This document shows positions 29,001 to 44,000 of a DNA stretch of 64,000 nt, piece after piece. The stretch's first letter is position 1. Each line of letters begins with the position of its first letter. This stretch comes from Dicaeum eximium. Lineage: Eukaryota > Chordata > Aves > Passeriformes > Dicaeidae. A program made the translations under genes and the position numbers. The notes beneath the pieces were generated by a model. That model saw only the letters and a list, made by a program, of their open reading frames with translations, had not been told where the DNA came from and did no database searches. The stretch is taken from the NCBI GenBank assembly GCA_013396995.1, contig VWZP01009941.1:1908294-1972293 (forward strand), written 5' to 3'.

Positions 29001-32000
29001 TGTTAGAATCTTAATTTAACTCATTATTCACACCACTCATAACACACAGTACTTAGAGACAAGGAGAGATTTAAGACCCGCTGTAAAGTAAAGCAACAGT
29101 CCCAGATCACAGCAACTTGGAATTCCAGTAAACAAAGCCACACAAAGAGGAAATAAGATCCCCCAGAAAAAGACTCACAACCTAGTATTTTAGATTAAGA
29201 ACAACTTCAACAAAATCTAGGATTTTTAACTCCAATGCAGAACACTGTCCACAAGGCTGCTTAGTTTCTAGGATTACTTTAGGAGCATTGCTGTATCATA
29301 TATCCTAGAAACTCAAGATCTATTTTGGGTTTACATATATACACAATAAAACGTAGTTTTTGGAGTTGGCTTCCTTTCTTGTAAAGAGTGAGGTAGTGGT
29401 GGAAAAATAAGCCTCACATTGTTTACTTGGTAAGTCCTTTATAGAAACATTCCTCCCTCCTTAAAGGAGTGGACAATATTCAGTAAATGAAGGAAAAAAC
29501 CAGAGTGTACACACCATTAAAAGAAAACAACAAATCAGCTCAGTGGTGCCATTACCAACTAAGTGTCTATGAATTCTACAAACAGACAATTCAGTTACCT
29601 TGCTTTGTGATTGAAAAAATGGGAGCAGCTTTACCAAAAAAATGAGTAAATTCAAATTAGCATGGTTTGAAAAACTGAATATTTTTTCTGCTTCACTAAG
29701 TCAACAGACATATCTATATGTGGATTATATTAGCGAAAACGTCTTTATAGTTTGGTGATAAACGTAAACAGAGAAACTTCCTTCAAATTGGAGCTTAAAT
29801 TCTGACTTTGACATTACCACTAATTCTACCAGTATTTTTACTGAAAGGCTGCAGGGGGGACAGTTCTGAATGAGACAACCTTGGAAGCTGCGATAACGAA
29901 TACTCACCAATTTGGAATAAATCTTCCTAAAAACATTGAGTCTTGCAATATGATTAGTATAGGAGACGTCCAGAGAGTTAGGCTATAACTTCACATTAAT
30001 ACTCTTTCCAAAAATAATTGAATGATCAAATATGCAAGGTTTGTTCTTTTTTGTTTGTGAAGTTACTGTAGAAAAACTTGAGTCTTGGTTTGTATCTGCT
30101 GAGCTTCAGGACAGTATAATTATTAATACAAATAAGGACTTACAGTATTGATATTTTCTACATCCACAAAGAGCAACATGTTGTCCCCTCTGCCTTCTTC
30201 ATCCCCAAGTGCATTACTTCTGCAGACAGTAGCCCGAATGTGCAGAGACCGGCTGGTACAAATAACTGCAGTGTGCCTTAATACTCTATGACTAGGAAAG
30301 GGAGGAAGGGGGAGGAGAGAAAAGAAAAAAGACAACCTTTTGAACAACCAGGATTGCCCAGAACATGACATCAAGAAATTTAGCTTGTATGTTTGTCAAT
30401 ATTAAGTTCGTTAGACAACTTGTTCATTTCAAGCACCAAAGATACTTTTCACTGAAGATACCCTACCAAACCTACTTTATTTTTAACCATCTTGCTGCAT
30501 GGATAGGTGCCCTTTAAACACACAGTCTCAGCCAGTGTGAAATATTGGAGAAAAAGGTTCAGGTGTTACCATGAGGAAAAATACGTCAGAAATGTTTCAG
30601 CTGTAAGACAACTAGCAGAGTGAAAGCGAACAGACATGTATTGGCACACAGGTATCATTAAGCTATTTAATGCCACCAAATGCCCTGGAAAACAGCTTCT
30701 GAGTAAATAAGCCAGAGAAAGACCACTATTTACTTACATCTCTTGCCATAAATATTTACTAAAAAGCACTTAGAATACCACTGTGTTCAATAAATTCTCC
30801 TGAAAAGAGAATTAAAAAAAAAAAAAACAGAGAACCAAACCACAGCTACCCTGCCTATATCCAGGCATGATCAAATCTCCAGGACAACAGCAGTCCTTAT
30901 GTGAAAGTTACCTTCCTGCTTTTCTAAAGATGAATTAATCTTCACAATTCCATTCTTAGACACCAACAGAACACATCAGCTTTCCCTATATAGAAGTTTT
31001 TAGTTACCATAACTTCCACTTGGAAACATTTTAGAGGCATGTAAAAATTTGATACACATTACCTACTAAATAGTTGAAACATCATGTGACGCTTGGTTTT
31101 GGGAGGGAAAAATCAGTGGCTTCCTAAACTCTACTTCACAATGTCACAATTACAGAAGAAGTTTTGCAGTTCATATTCAGAAACACAGATACTTGTATAG
31201 CTTTCAAGTGGCACAAATTGTATAATTTTTTTAATACTTAAAAGCTATGCTCAGTCTACAAAGAGCACTGTTAAACCAGAACCCTCCGAGTTCCCCCCAG
31301 AACTTCAGTACAGTAAGGAACAAGTACATTACTCAAACAATCTACTTCCATCTCTCAAGCACCTCTGTTTCTGAACACTATGAGTTGTAGGGGGACAAAT
31401 TCCCTGTTCCTACAGACTAGCTTAGAGCCAAATAAAACTAACTAACTTTGGTATTTCAGAAGCTACAGAAAAATCTAAACCAAGGGTGCATTTGCATGAC
31501 TTCAGTTTTGAGAATATGCTACCGATCACTCTCTCAACCATCTTCAACTTACTCTGCTTTGATTTATACTGCAAACCACTCTCACAGCACATGAACTTTG
31601 TTTCTCTCTCAGAACTAGCCTAGAAAACAAACTTCAGCCACAAGAAGACGTTCAGTCCATCTCACTAGAGCTAATCTGAAGTAACCCTGGTACGGACACC
31701 AAGTGTGCAGGTTCAGGCTAGGATAGTTAATTTTCTTCACAGTAGCTGGTAAGTTGCCATGTTTTGGATTTGTGCTAGAAATAGTGTTGACACAGTAATG
31801 TTTTTGTTATTGCTGAGAAGGGCTTGCACAGGATCAAGGCCTTTTCTGCTCCTCACCCCACCCCACCAGCAAGTAGTCTGGGGTTTTACAAAAGGGTGGG
31901 AGGGACACACTGGGATAGCTGCCCAATTGACCAACAGGATATTCCATACCATATGGTGTTATGCTCAGCAATAAAAATAGGGAGAAGGAGAAAGCAGGGC

Positions 32001-35000
32001 CTGATGACATGTCTTCCAGAGTAATCATTAAACATGATTGAGCCCCCCTTTTCTGAAAACCTGCCTGCCCACAGGAAGTGGTGAATGAATTTCTTGGGGG
32101 TGATTTAGCTTGTGGTGTCAAACTTCACTGTGGATTCTCTCAAGATGGTCCAAAACCGAACAACAGCATGCAAGTCAAACTTGCTATTTAATCCCTCCAA
32201 AGAACATCCTTCATCACAATATAATTGCTAACCAAATTATAACTAACAAACAAACAAAACAAAATCTTTCATTCAAGGTAGACAAGATTTTGTTTTATAA
32301 AATGTAGTAATGAATTAGGTTATGATTTTTCACCTTATGCCTCAGAACAATGTGGTTCCAGAGGACCTAAACACAAAGTTGGCTTTAAGGGAATTCCATT
32401 AACCCACCTTCTGTTAAATTATTTTAATAATTTAGTGTTTACTTCTTCAATAAAAGCAGCGTAGGCTATAAAATTTCCTATGGAAATAAGATCATATAGT
32501 AGAAAAAATATTGCTTAGAATAGAGCATAGATATTGCTTAGCTAAGCATTGCTCAGGTAAGAGGCCATTTTCACATCATCACAGCGATTGAGAAAAATTC
32601 AGTAATATTTACTTTCACCATTACAATCACAGAATCACACAATCTAATGTGTCTAATAAGTATGACAGAAAAGATAGATTAGAAAAACATACCACATTTT
32701 TGAGTGCTTTTTAATACTTTCATAGTAAAACAAGAAGTTAATTTCGTGAACACCTTCTTCATCCGGTCCCCGTAACCACATTGGCAGCTGCACTGAAGCC
32801 CCAGGAAGAAGAACAGCATCAGGAAGTGGAACCTGTATTACTTCAGGTGAACCTCCCACGCCAACCCCAAAGTCTGCAGAAGAAGCTGAAGACAGCAGTG
32901 CTGTTCGCACAGAGGTAGGATCTGTCACAACAGTCTTGTAAGCACTACAGTTCTCAGAGGCTGAAGGACTCAGTGGTGTTAGAACAGCAGTATTTCCACC
33001 AAAAGTGAAAAATTCTGGATGCTTGGACACGACCTTCAGCGCAGTAAGAGGACACTTGCTTACGTTCACAAATTCTACATACGCTTTTCTGATTTCTCCA
33101 CAGAGAAGCCCTGTAGGAAAATTTATAAAGAACACCTGTATGGGAGAGAAAAGGAGAAAATAAAAACCTGAACACTGAGCCAAGTTGGGAATGCCATGAA
33201 AACAACTATTAACATAAACTATACTGCTGCCTAGAGCTTCCTGAGGGGAAGTGAAGAGGGCGGTGCAGATCTCTTCACCCTGAAATCCAGCAATCAGACA
33301 TGCAGGAATGGCCCAAAGGTGCACCAGGGGAGGTTTGGACTGGACATTAAGATGCATTTCTCTATGGAGAGGGTGGCCAAACAGTGGAATAGGCTTCCTG
33401 GAGAGGTGTTTGATGCTCCAAGCCTGACACCATTTCAAGAGGCATTTAGACAAAGCCATTAACATACTGTATGTAACTTGGTCAGGCAGCTAGACTGGAT
33501 GATCACTCTAGTCCCTTCTAGCTGATCCATCCCACTCCATAGGGCCCTGTCATTCATCAGTTACCCAGACCATTTAATAACCTTGAAAGGAAAAGCACCG
33601 TATTTTAATTTATCAGCTAGAGTAACTTTTCTGATGATGAATGGCAAGCAAACAGAAAAAAGCTTCTCTGCCTGTTCCCCATTTTCCTTAAAATCTGGCT
33701 ACAAAAGCTGTTGCCAACTAAAATTCTAAAGGGAATATAGCAATTTCAGAAGCAACTAATTGTGAGGCTTCAAGTTTCAAATGAAAAAAAACCCACACAA
33801 ATTTGTCACTGCCAGATCACAAATTACCTGAAAAGATTTAGGCATTAACAAAATCCAAGCCACCATTGTTAGAATTACATTTATAAACTGCATTCAGCTA
33901 TTTTCTCAAAACTGCCAGTAGGAAGTAGCTACATACCTCTAACAAAGGCATTTCTTCTGTAATAATGGGATCTAAACGTCGATCAGGTCCATATTTAATC
34001 GATGTTTTTTCCTCTTTTGTGTTATTAAGTCGAGGTCCTTGGATTTCCAAATCTTGTCGTCCTCGTACAGATAACCCATTGGAAACAAACTTTCCTGAAA
34101 AAATTTTTCAAAGTTTCATTAAAGTTGGGGTTTTTTGAGTAATTCCTGACCTTGTCTCTAACAAAAGATCCAAAGCTCCCAATCCAATCTCAAAAGTAAT
34201 TTTAATTTTTGTTATTGGGCCCATGTGGTGTTCATTGATTAAGCAGCATCACCAACAAAGAACTGTTCAAAGCTTACAGTCATGTAGCACATGGCTAGTT
34301 CAAGTTCCAACAGCCAGTTATCCATTGTTGTGGACTTACTCTGCCCTTCAACAGCTTGACTACAACTGGAAGGGAAGCAGCAGACATAGTGCATGAAGTT
34401 GATGCATTTATTTCCTTTCCCAATTTCTGCCAGGCTGGAAAAGTCACTTAGAGGAGTATTTCCTTTAAAGACAGCCATCACTCTTCAAATGGTTTTTATT
34501 CAAAGGGTTTGCAGCCTCTAAACAAGCTTCTATTTCTTTCAGACACTTTCACACATTTTAATCTCCATTTCATCTAACAACTAAGTTCTCCACATGAGAG
34601 ACAATTTCAGATGAATGATTCAGCAAAACAGATCAAGTAGCATGCAATTAATTGTCAATTTATTTATTAATAAAAAGGAAAGAGAATTCAAGATGCTAAA
34701 AAAAAACCCTATCAACCAAATTTAAATTTAGGAATCTATAGAAAGGACTTCAGTGCAACATTTAAACAACAGTTTAAAGTTAACAACGCAAAAAGATGCA
34801 GAAGAAACATTAACAGCAAGAGAGTCAGTGGAAGTTGTTATAGATTCTACATGGCATAGATGGAATATTTACATTTTGATTTTTTACTGGTTTCAAAAAT
34901 TCAGCATATTTAAAAAGAGCAATGAAGTATGGCTCTGGAATACAAGATTCCTACAAGAGCCCATTTGGTTTTTTTCCATTTAAGTTGTTTCTCTTAGCTC

Positions 35001-38000
35001 TACACCCCTACCTGATGGAAGGCCTTCTATCATAGTAGTCAAACACTAAACACTAGTATTTAGTTCTAGTCTGCAGAAGCCATGTCTCCTCCTTCCAGAA
35101 ACATATAATTTAAGGTAGTGATACACTTACCTGTCTGTAATCCAATAGAAGGATCTATCCCATCTAATGACACAGCACCTTGAACACTGCCAAGATTATA
35201 AACGACTCCCAGAATATGTAGCTCCCCTGTTTGATGGGGAAAGAGCTTTAGTCTTGCCTGTGGAGATACGTTAAATTTTTGTTGTTGTTGCTACTAGAAA
35301 GAAGTACTATTACAGTTAAATGTCCAATTGCTAAACACATTCACAGCTATATTTACTTTATAGCTGTATCAGATATAACTGCAACAGTAAATATAGATCA
35401 CTTACTAGATTCAAAATTTCATATACACAGAATTTACCAAACCAGTTCACAGCTGAGAAATGCTCACTACATTAGGAAAAACTCTTCAAAGTTAACTTTT
35501 ACTGTGATTAACAGGGGCAGAATCACAGAATGATGGAAGTTGGAATGGACTCCTGGAGGTCATCATGCCAAACTTGCCTGCTCAAGCAGGGCCATCTAGA
35601 GCCAGCTGCCAAGGACCACATCCAAAGGGCTCTTAACATCTCCAAAGATGGATACTCCACTATCTCTCTGGGCAGCCTGTGCCAAGCACTCAAGCACCAT
35701 CACATTTACAAAATATCAAAGTGTTATAAATGAAGATATAAGTGTTTCCTGATGTAAAATGCCTGATGATAATGTTCAGGAAGAGCCTCTTGTGCCCACT
35801 GTCTCTGGTCCTATCGCATTTACACAAAGGGATAAGATGTATGAGGCACTGGAATTTCTGATTCAGTCATGTGTTCTGTCAGTTTAACATTAAGTTCAGA
35901 TCATAATAAGTCTGAAATGCACACTCAAGTTCAACACTGAAAAGACTATTTTTAAAACAAAGTATAGTACCTACCACTTTTGTCTCCTCACTATTAATCA
36001 AAAATTCTGCTATTGATTCAGTTCCTACCATATCTTCATCACATGTACTCTGAAAAGAAGAAACAGCTCTTTAGATACCATTACTCCTAGGCAGAGAAAG
36101 TGCCATAAATAATACTTCCAATACCCCTCCTAAAGTGCTCAAGGGAAAACATCATACAAATTTCCAAACAGTTAGGAAAAGCAAGTGCTGCATGCTCAGC
36201 TTCTCAGCATATACGAATTAAAAAAACAGCTCGAGAGCTAAGTAAACATTTATTTAAGAGAAATTTAAGATTTAGCACTATAAATTGGAACCATTCCCAG
36301 CCTGTTTCCCTGATATTCACAGAAGTATTTATCACACCATTAAAGTAGCAGTTCATCTCAGAACAGAAGGGAAAATATATGGTACGCCTTGAGACTTAAA
36401 CTATGTGGAACCACATTTATAACTCTTGTAAATACTTACAGCACCTTTAGAGATCACTGTGTTCCCAATGTTTTGGCAAGGAAAAGGAATTTATTGTACT
36501 ATTCAGTATTAGAACATATTGAAACCTTTAAAACCTGGATGTGACAACAGTCTATCAGATCTTTTGGCAGCATTAGCTGAAGTATTAAGTCAAACAGTAG
36601 CACAACAGCTCATTTAAAGACACATCATCTACACATTAATTTTTAATACAATAAAATTTCATTTCTCTTCTAATCAAGATACTGAGATGTTTCTATGTTG
36701 TATGAGCACAGTTTTTCAGAACACATTTCACTATGTACAGTAGCTCAAATAAGAAAAGGGTATTTGACGATCTACCTACTGACACTCATATTTGCAGGTC
36801 AAGGCTAGCATGACTCAAAACAGACCTAGTACATATACAGTGAAATATTGGAAGCATTCTGTTTTGCATTCAGCTTTACAATACACATTAGAATTTTTTG
36901 CTAACTTGGCTGCTTTATGCCCTACAGATAGGAAAATCTAGATAATCTAAAATTATTTCAGTAGCTACTGTTTTTCTTGCCTTTTTTCTTAGTTTACACT
37001 TAAACCTTCATGTTTAATGTTTATGCTTAATTGTTTTCATACTACAGAATTTTGAATACTCAACATATATTCCATACCTGCAGCTGTTTGGGTTGGAAAG
37101 GGATGAAGCTTTCCTTACCTGCTCTTTTGTTTCTCCATCATGCTTTGCACTGAAGTCTTTAGGTTGAAACTTCCACAGCAATGAAAGGTCAGTCAAAAGA
37201 AGTGGAACTTTCAGAGGGTTTCGGAAGGACACTTCTACAGTTATTGGTTCTATAGAAAAAGCGCAAGAAAAATAATGACAACAGGTTTTCCCCATCACAG
37301 ATTGAAGGCTATCTCAACTCACACAAGAATGCTGGTTCAAATCTCCAATAAGATAGGAAATATTAATACAAATCTAACTCAGTTTATTTCTGAAGTGTAA
37401 AAATCTTAACTTTACCTTCTATGACAGCAAGTGGAAATTTGGAGTTATCTGAGTAGCGATTTAAACAGAACTGTGTTGGTTGAAAGTTCGAAGGTATTGT
37501 TCCTTTATTTATCACAGACACAACCTGCTCCTCGAGCTCCCTCCACTGTTGTGATGATTCTGAGTCATACTCCTGATCCAGGCTTACGTGTGTAGCTGCC
37601 TGCTTTTCACCTGGGAAGAGAAAGGCAGTCTTGGAAGGCAAGAACAGCAACATGCAACAGCTGCATCAGAGAGTTGCACTGGCAGTTTCGTAACTGCTCT
37701 TAAAATATTTCTAAGTTCTAGGTCACTATCGTTCTTATGCTACAATTGATTTTAAATAGTGAATTGCAGGGCATTTTAAAATACACACATGGAAGACAGC
37801 ACTGAGAATAATTTGAATGTAGTTCAATTTGGATACCATGGCATTCCAAGATTTTAGCATGCTACATGGTACACTCAGGGTACAGATAATTTTTACTTCA
37901 TAACAGACTACAACCCCACAGTACAGCCCTGGTTTATACAACAATTTCCACTCAGCTTTCTTTACCTCTGCAATCAGAGTGTTTCAAATATTTCATCCTA

Positions 38001-41000
38001 GAGGAAGTTAACGATAAAGCTAATTTGTAGCATTGCCACTAGCCTCCAGTATTTGCTACAGCAATAATAATCCCTTTCATGAAGTTCATTATAGACTTGC
38101 ATCAAAGCTTTTCAGGTGTGAAAAATAGTGATAGGCAGCATACCCACATACACAGATTTCATATTTACACAGGAAGTGAAAATATCCAGCCAACAGATAT
38201 TAAGCTCAAGCTTTTCTTTTGAAATATTTTTAAGTTATCCAGTCACTTTAGTTTTACATAATGACAGCCTTCTTTTAAATGGCACCAACTCTTGCATTTA
38301 TTTTGGTTCCTTAAAAAAGGGACTTCAAACTGTTTACTTGAGATTTTCTAACCTTCTGCTGGTCGTCGATCATGGCCAAAGAACACACGAGTTGCTGAGC
38401 TGTTAATATATGGTAAAGGAAGCTGTGGTAAGGGAGCATCAGGTGACAGCTGGGTTGCATTCTGGAGCAAAGAAGTAAGAAAACAGTGTGTCATGTACAT
38501 TACCAATGGGTGAATGATGAGGCAGCCAAGTTAATGTTTGAATGGGGAGTACTTTTAAGGACTAAACTTCAATTAACTCTTTGACACAGATTTCACAAAC
38601 TTTAAACTCCTATTAAAAAAAACAAAACGTTCTTGGAAAAGGAGAATAATTACTTTTACCCTGAAATCTCAGTATCATGGCTGCATTGCTGTTACATGTT
38701 TTATTGGATGCAAAGCTTGACTCTAACTCAGAATTTGATAAACTACATTCACTATCCCACCACCATTAAACAAGACTCTCAGCAAGCTGTGCTGTGGACT
38801 CAAACACCAGCCTTTGAGTAACGTCTACAATAACTTAAACACCACAGAAATTCTGTTCATAAGCTTTAAAAGACAGTATTTACACAGCTGCATATTGTGT
38901 GGCAATATCAGCACTAAACACCACATTATATATATGGTACACTGCAACCCACAATCACCCATGAACTTAAACACAACTCAATGAATCACTTGATCCCTCA
39001 AATTCTATCCTTATTAAAGAATCAAATTCACTATATGGATGATGACAGAGCTACCTAGTCTTTATTAAGCATGTATTACCAAAAGCCCTCAAAATCATTA
39101 GAAATTGATCAAAACAGAACAGACCAATTTCCTCTTAAAAACTATGAAATTTATCACAACTGCAATTCAGCCATGACCCTCTGAAAGAAGACTTTATTGT
39201 AATAAAAAAACATATGTTACTCTAATAATAACCCATACTTATACCCATCTGTGAAAGTACTACATGCATGAAATGCAGCATATGTAGGTTTTCTGAAGTC
39301 TGAAGTAAAAAATTGAACACAACAACTAGATTAAGGAAAAAAAAAAAAACAAAACCCTGGAACAAAGCAGATAAACCAGAAAATCATTTAATGATTTAAT
39401 AGAAAATTGGTGATACCAAAATTACTTATTACTCAAGAAACAGAGACAAGGAAATAATTTACCTTATAGACATAAAGATATTCTCTTAAAAAAGCTCCTT
39501 GCTGAGCTGGAGGTTGTTTACTGTCATTAATCAAAATATGCCTGAAGGCAGACACAGCATTGTCCAGCTGACGAAGCGTAAAGGACTGGCGACCGATGGT
39601 GAAGTTAATGTGGTCTTCTGCAAGAGACCAGCCTTTCCCTTTGTAAACCTGCATGGCTTGACAGTAGCAACGTAAGGCATGTTTCTTCTGCAAGAACAAA
39701 GGTAATTTCTCAAATAATCCCGTTATCCACTGACTGTATTACATTACAAAGACTGAACAGTAAGTCAGAAAAGTGGTTTTTACCATGTCCCTGCCACTCT
39801 GAGAAGTGTAATGTTTTAGAACTGTGCCTCAGAACCTGGTCAATACTAATCTAAGCACAGAAGTGCTTGTTCCTACAGTACAGAGCCTGGCCTCCAGATT
39901 AAGTTCATGTTTTCCAAGACTACAGTAACAGGCAGTAAATTTAAAAAAATCAAATAACGAGAAAAGACTACTTCTAAAATACGTTTGAAGTTCTTTTAGG
40001 ACTGACTGCTTAAGTCTACAGAGCTCTACTGCCAAGCCTCAGGACATAAGCTGGATTTAATACATTTCATTCTGCCCAAACTGAACTTGCAGTGTGATAC
40101 TTTCAGCCAACTCTTGTTCAGTATACATACCTCGGACAAAAATCCATGCCAAGAAACCAACAAAACACAGCCCTACAGTACATACAAGAAAAATTACAAA
40201 TCATCATATCAGCCACTGGGAGAGAGATGGCGTAATCCCAGTCGGCTTCATAGTTCCTTTCCTGTACATACATCAGGACACAGGCATTCAATCCCAAGTG
40301 TAGGAACTGAACAGCCATATAGACATTCACTGTACAGCTAAGTCTCGGCTTCTAAAACATGGCAACAGCATTCCCTTACTAACAGCACTAATAGGGAAAA
40401 ATCTAATATACGTTCACATTGGTATGGTGGTGACAGCAGAGTACAAGCAGTAAATCCTTAACATCAGCATGTACCAGTGACGCTTTAAAATATGGTCTTA
40501 TGGTCTGCAGCTAAACAGCCTGGCTGATTTCTCTTCAGTAGCATTTTATATTTTCATACCTCTAGCGATATGAAAAAAAGAAGCTACATTTCCCGTAACA
40601 CTGAAAAAGTATTTCTTGGAAACCAGAATCCTACAAATATTAGCCACAAACAACAAAGAGAGTTGTTACACAAAGTCAAAACTTTACAAAATGCATTCAC
40701 TTTCCCAGACAAAAGAACAAGATATAAAAGAATGAATAGATGAAAAACTTAGAATAGTACTGACAGGAAGCTATTGATGTCATCACAACAAACAGGAAAC
40801 TATTGCATGAAGAAAACCAAGGAGAGGGAGAAGTACTCCTACTATTCCTCACATTGCAGAAGCCAACAACGCAAAAATACTTTTTTTAGTCCTTAGCAGG
40901 CAGTGAGGCGGAGATTGGGTAGGCTGGGGGAAAATCCCCAGACAATACCACAGGGCTTTATTCCAAACAGAATTTTGACACCTTGGTTCTCCTGTATTAT

Positions 41001-44000
41001 TGCCTTGTAATAACAACCTCCACAGGAATCAAGCAAAAGCTATCTTTACAGAATGTATCCCACAACTAATGCAGAAACAAAGCACACAAGTTCTATCCAA
41101 ATAAGTTTATCTACTACCGCTAGAGCTGCCAGCAAAGGAATGTGAATGGGAGTAAAAACAATCTGGTCTGTATTAGCTTAACTGCCACTTAAATCTAACA
41201 GCCACAGAGATGCTTTGGTTTGTCGTATAGTAACTGTTCACACACCTGTACCTCCAAAAAGGACATGTATTTAAGTCACCAGGCAAAACAAATATCTAAA
41301 TTTTGCTATTATTCTAATAAACAGAGTTTAACAAATAATTATCTCCTGCAATTCACTCTTATCTCAAGAGTAAAAATATTCCTTTGCCCAAAAAAGCCTT
41401 GAAAATTACTGTGTATAAAATGAGACTCAGAAATGAAAACAGACATCATTTAAGTTGCAAGTCAGCGATCTTCAGCATTACTTCAAAAACAGAAGTAAAA
41501 GGCTAGGGTGATCAATCCAGAAGTCATTTTCAGTAGATTATAGAACAGAATACTGAAGACTAACACAGAAGTGTCAGAAGCCAAATATCTTTTTCCAGAC
41601 TAACGACACACTTAACATATTTTTCAAAGTATCTAACACTGGGCATATTTTCCAGGTAGAAAGATGATACTTACCTGGCCTGCTTTACTAAATCTGTGGC
41701 CAGCCAGTATCATATGAAATGCAAACTTCCTAACCATGGGACTTTTCATGTTTATAAAACAATGGGCTGCCTGCTCCAACAGGAGTGCACTGCGAAGATC
41801 TGAATCCTGTTTAAAAGGAAAAAAAGAACAATTAGCCTGAGTTGAATAAAACCATAACGGTAACAGTGGCCTTGTTTTAATGCTGAGAGGGACAGTGAGT
41901 AGTAAGAGTTCTGTGAAGTTGAAGATTCTTTTATATGCAAACATTATATACATATGTGAGTACATAAAAATACAATTAAAAGTTTTTTCAATACTGTTCA
42001 ATACCATCATGCTCTTATTTCTTCTAGTGAAGCATGTATGAACCTGCTTCAGTATGAGTAACAAAAGAAGTATTCTCTGCTTTTTCAGTTACACAGGCTA
42101 CAGTTTCAAACATTTACCATTACTTCTTAAGTACTCTCCCACCTTTTCCCCACCCTCCCCCTGCAGACATTAAGGCTAAAACCAAACAAGAAGACCTCTA
42201 CCAGGACAACTAAAAAATACAGGGAGAAATGAAACTTGGTGGATTTTTATCAAATGAACCTTTCAAACAGACTGATTTCTGAATGCACAATTTCTTAATG
42301 TTATATCCTTCCCTTCTCCTGCCACAACACCGCTATATTACTTTAACCAATCAGAACAGAATCTACTTGATTTTACCACAGCTGAACTCCATGCTATCAG
42401 TGATGCTCAAGTATATATCTTGACTACAAATATACTCTGAGACACCAATATAATATCCTGTGAAGATTCTCCTTGCAACTACCAAAATGCCCCACAGGCA
42501 TACTATGTGCAATTTTAAGTTGTAAAATGACCGTGCAGAGCTAATAGTATTTAAATCCCTTGCTTAAGTATCTTAGGCTGCCCTTGTAAACATTGGAAGC
42601 AAGCTTAAGTTGAAAGGGCAAGAATGAAGCTACAGAGACACTTGAGAAAGAAAATTACAGAACTGAATAGATTTATTCCATGCATAACCGGTCCCAGGAA
42701 GGTCTCAGAAGCATCACATTTGGTGCAGCTGGCCATGAAGACAGAACTACCAGTGAGACTTCCCTCCAAGCTTTAAAGGAGATGCTACACTATTCATGGA
42801 ATTACATTTTTCTTCAAGGAATGGGTTAGAAGCTGATTCCGTGCTTAATTTCTGCCAATTAATATCACAGAAGTGTAGGGTTTCACTTACACAAGAAGTG
42901 TAATGATTCATACTACCTGAGCTACAGTAATGCCTTAGTTCCTTAAACTATAGAGAACTTCTGATTATATATGAGATAGCATCCATTATGGCTCTGGCAA
43001 GCCATACTAATACTTTTAACACATGAGTTTGTAAGCTACACCACCCAAGAGCTAAGCAGATGTCAAAGAAAATTAGTTACAAAGCCCAAGATAACATATT
43101 TAGCATGGTTAAGGAAGTCAAGCAAGCCATTTGACTAGAAAAAGAATAACTGTACTAGTTCCTTCACTTACAGTGCAAACAGTTTTCTTCACTTCATGCT
43201 CTATACCTGTTCATTTGCTACCTCTGGCTAGAAAATATTGTAGGACAAGAATCAGAAGGTAACCTAGAAGTGTTTGGGTAAGAAAACAAATAGTGAGAGG
43301 GCAGCAATGGAAAAAGCTACTAAGTTTTACCTCACTGGTCAAACGAATCAGAAGAGCAGCTGCCTCTGAATATTTGCTTTGACTTTTTAAGATTTCAGCA
43401 CTAAGCAGTACACAGCGTTCAGCCAGAACCATGTTCCTAAAGTAAAAACATACATGTATTAATAAATATTTATCAAAATAAACCTCAGAAAACTTTTTAT
43501 CTCAAATCTTACTAATTTTCTACACACAGCATCAGAGGTTCTGTTGCTCATTCTTCTTAAAGCAAAATATATGAAAGTTCACTCCCCACAGAACAACCAC
43601 ATTGACACATTGTGTCCAATCCTGCTATAAAAGGAGCTTTATGAAAGTCAAAGCCGGAGAGCATTTTTGAGAGCAGTACTGTAATTGTAAAAATACCGAC
43701 TAAAATGATCTGATAAACAAGAAGCCCAACAGCTAGAAGCAGGTTGTACTGGCAAGTTGTACCTGGGTACCAGGTGCCCACCAAGCTGCTCTGTCACACC
43801 CCTTGCTCAGCGACATGGGAGAAGATCAGACTAAAAACCTCATGTGCTGAGAAAGGGACAGGCAGATCACTCACCAGTTAGTCAAGGGCAAAACAGACTT
43901 GTTTTGGGGAAGATTAAATTAATTTATTGGCAATTAATAACTGAATAGCACAGTGATAAATAAAAGAAGTAAAACATCTTCTCCTGACAAATCCTCATTC

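Noticed and set aside
33136..33465. Upstream extension of the exon 20 reading frame with an ATG at 33,465
   Set aside because: A clear acceptor at 33,135 starts the family-conserved VFFINFPTG; the extension is intron plus CR1.
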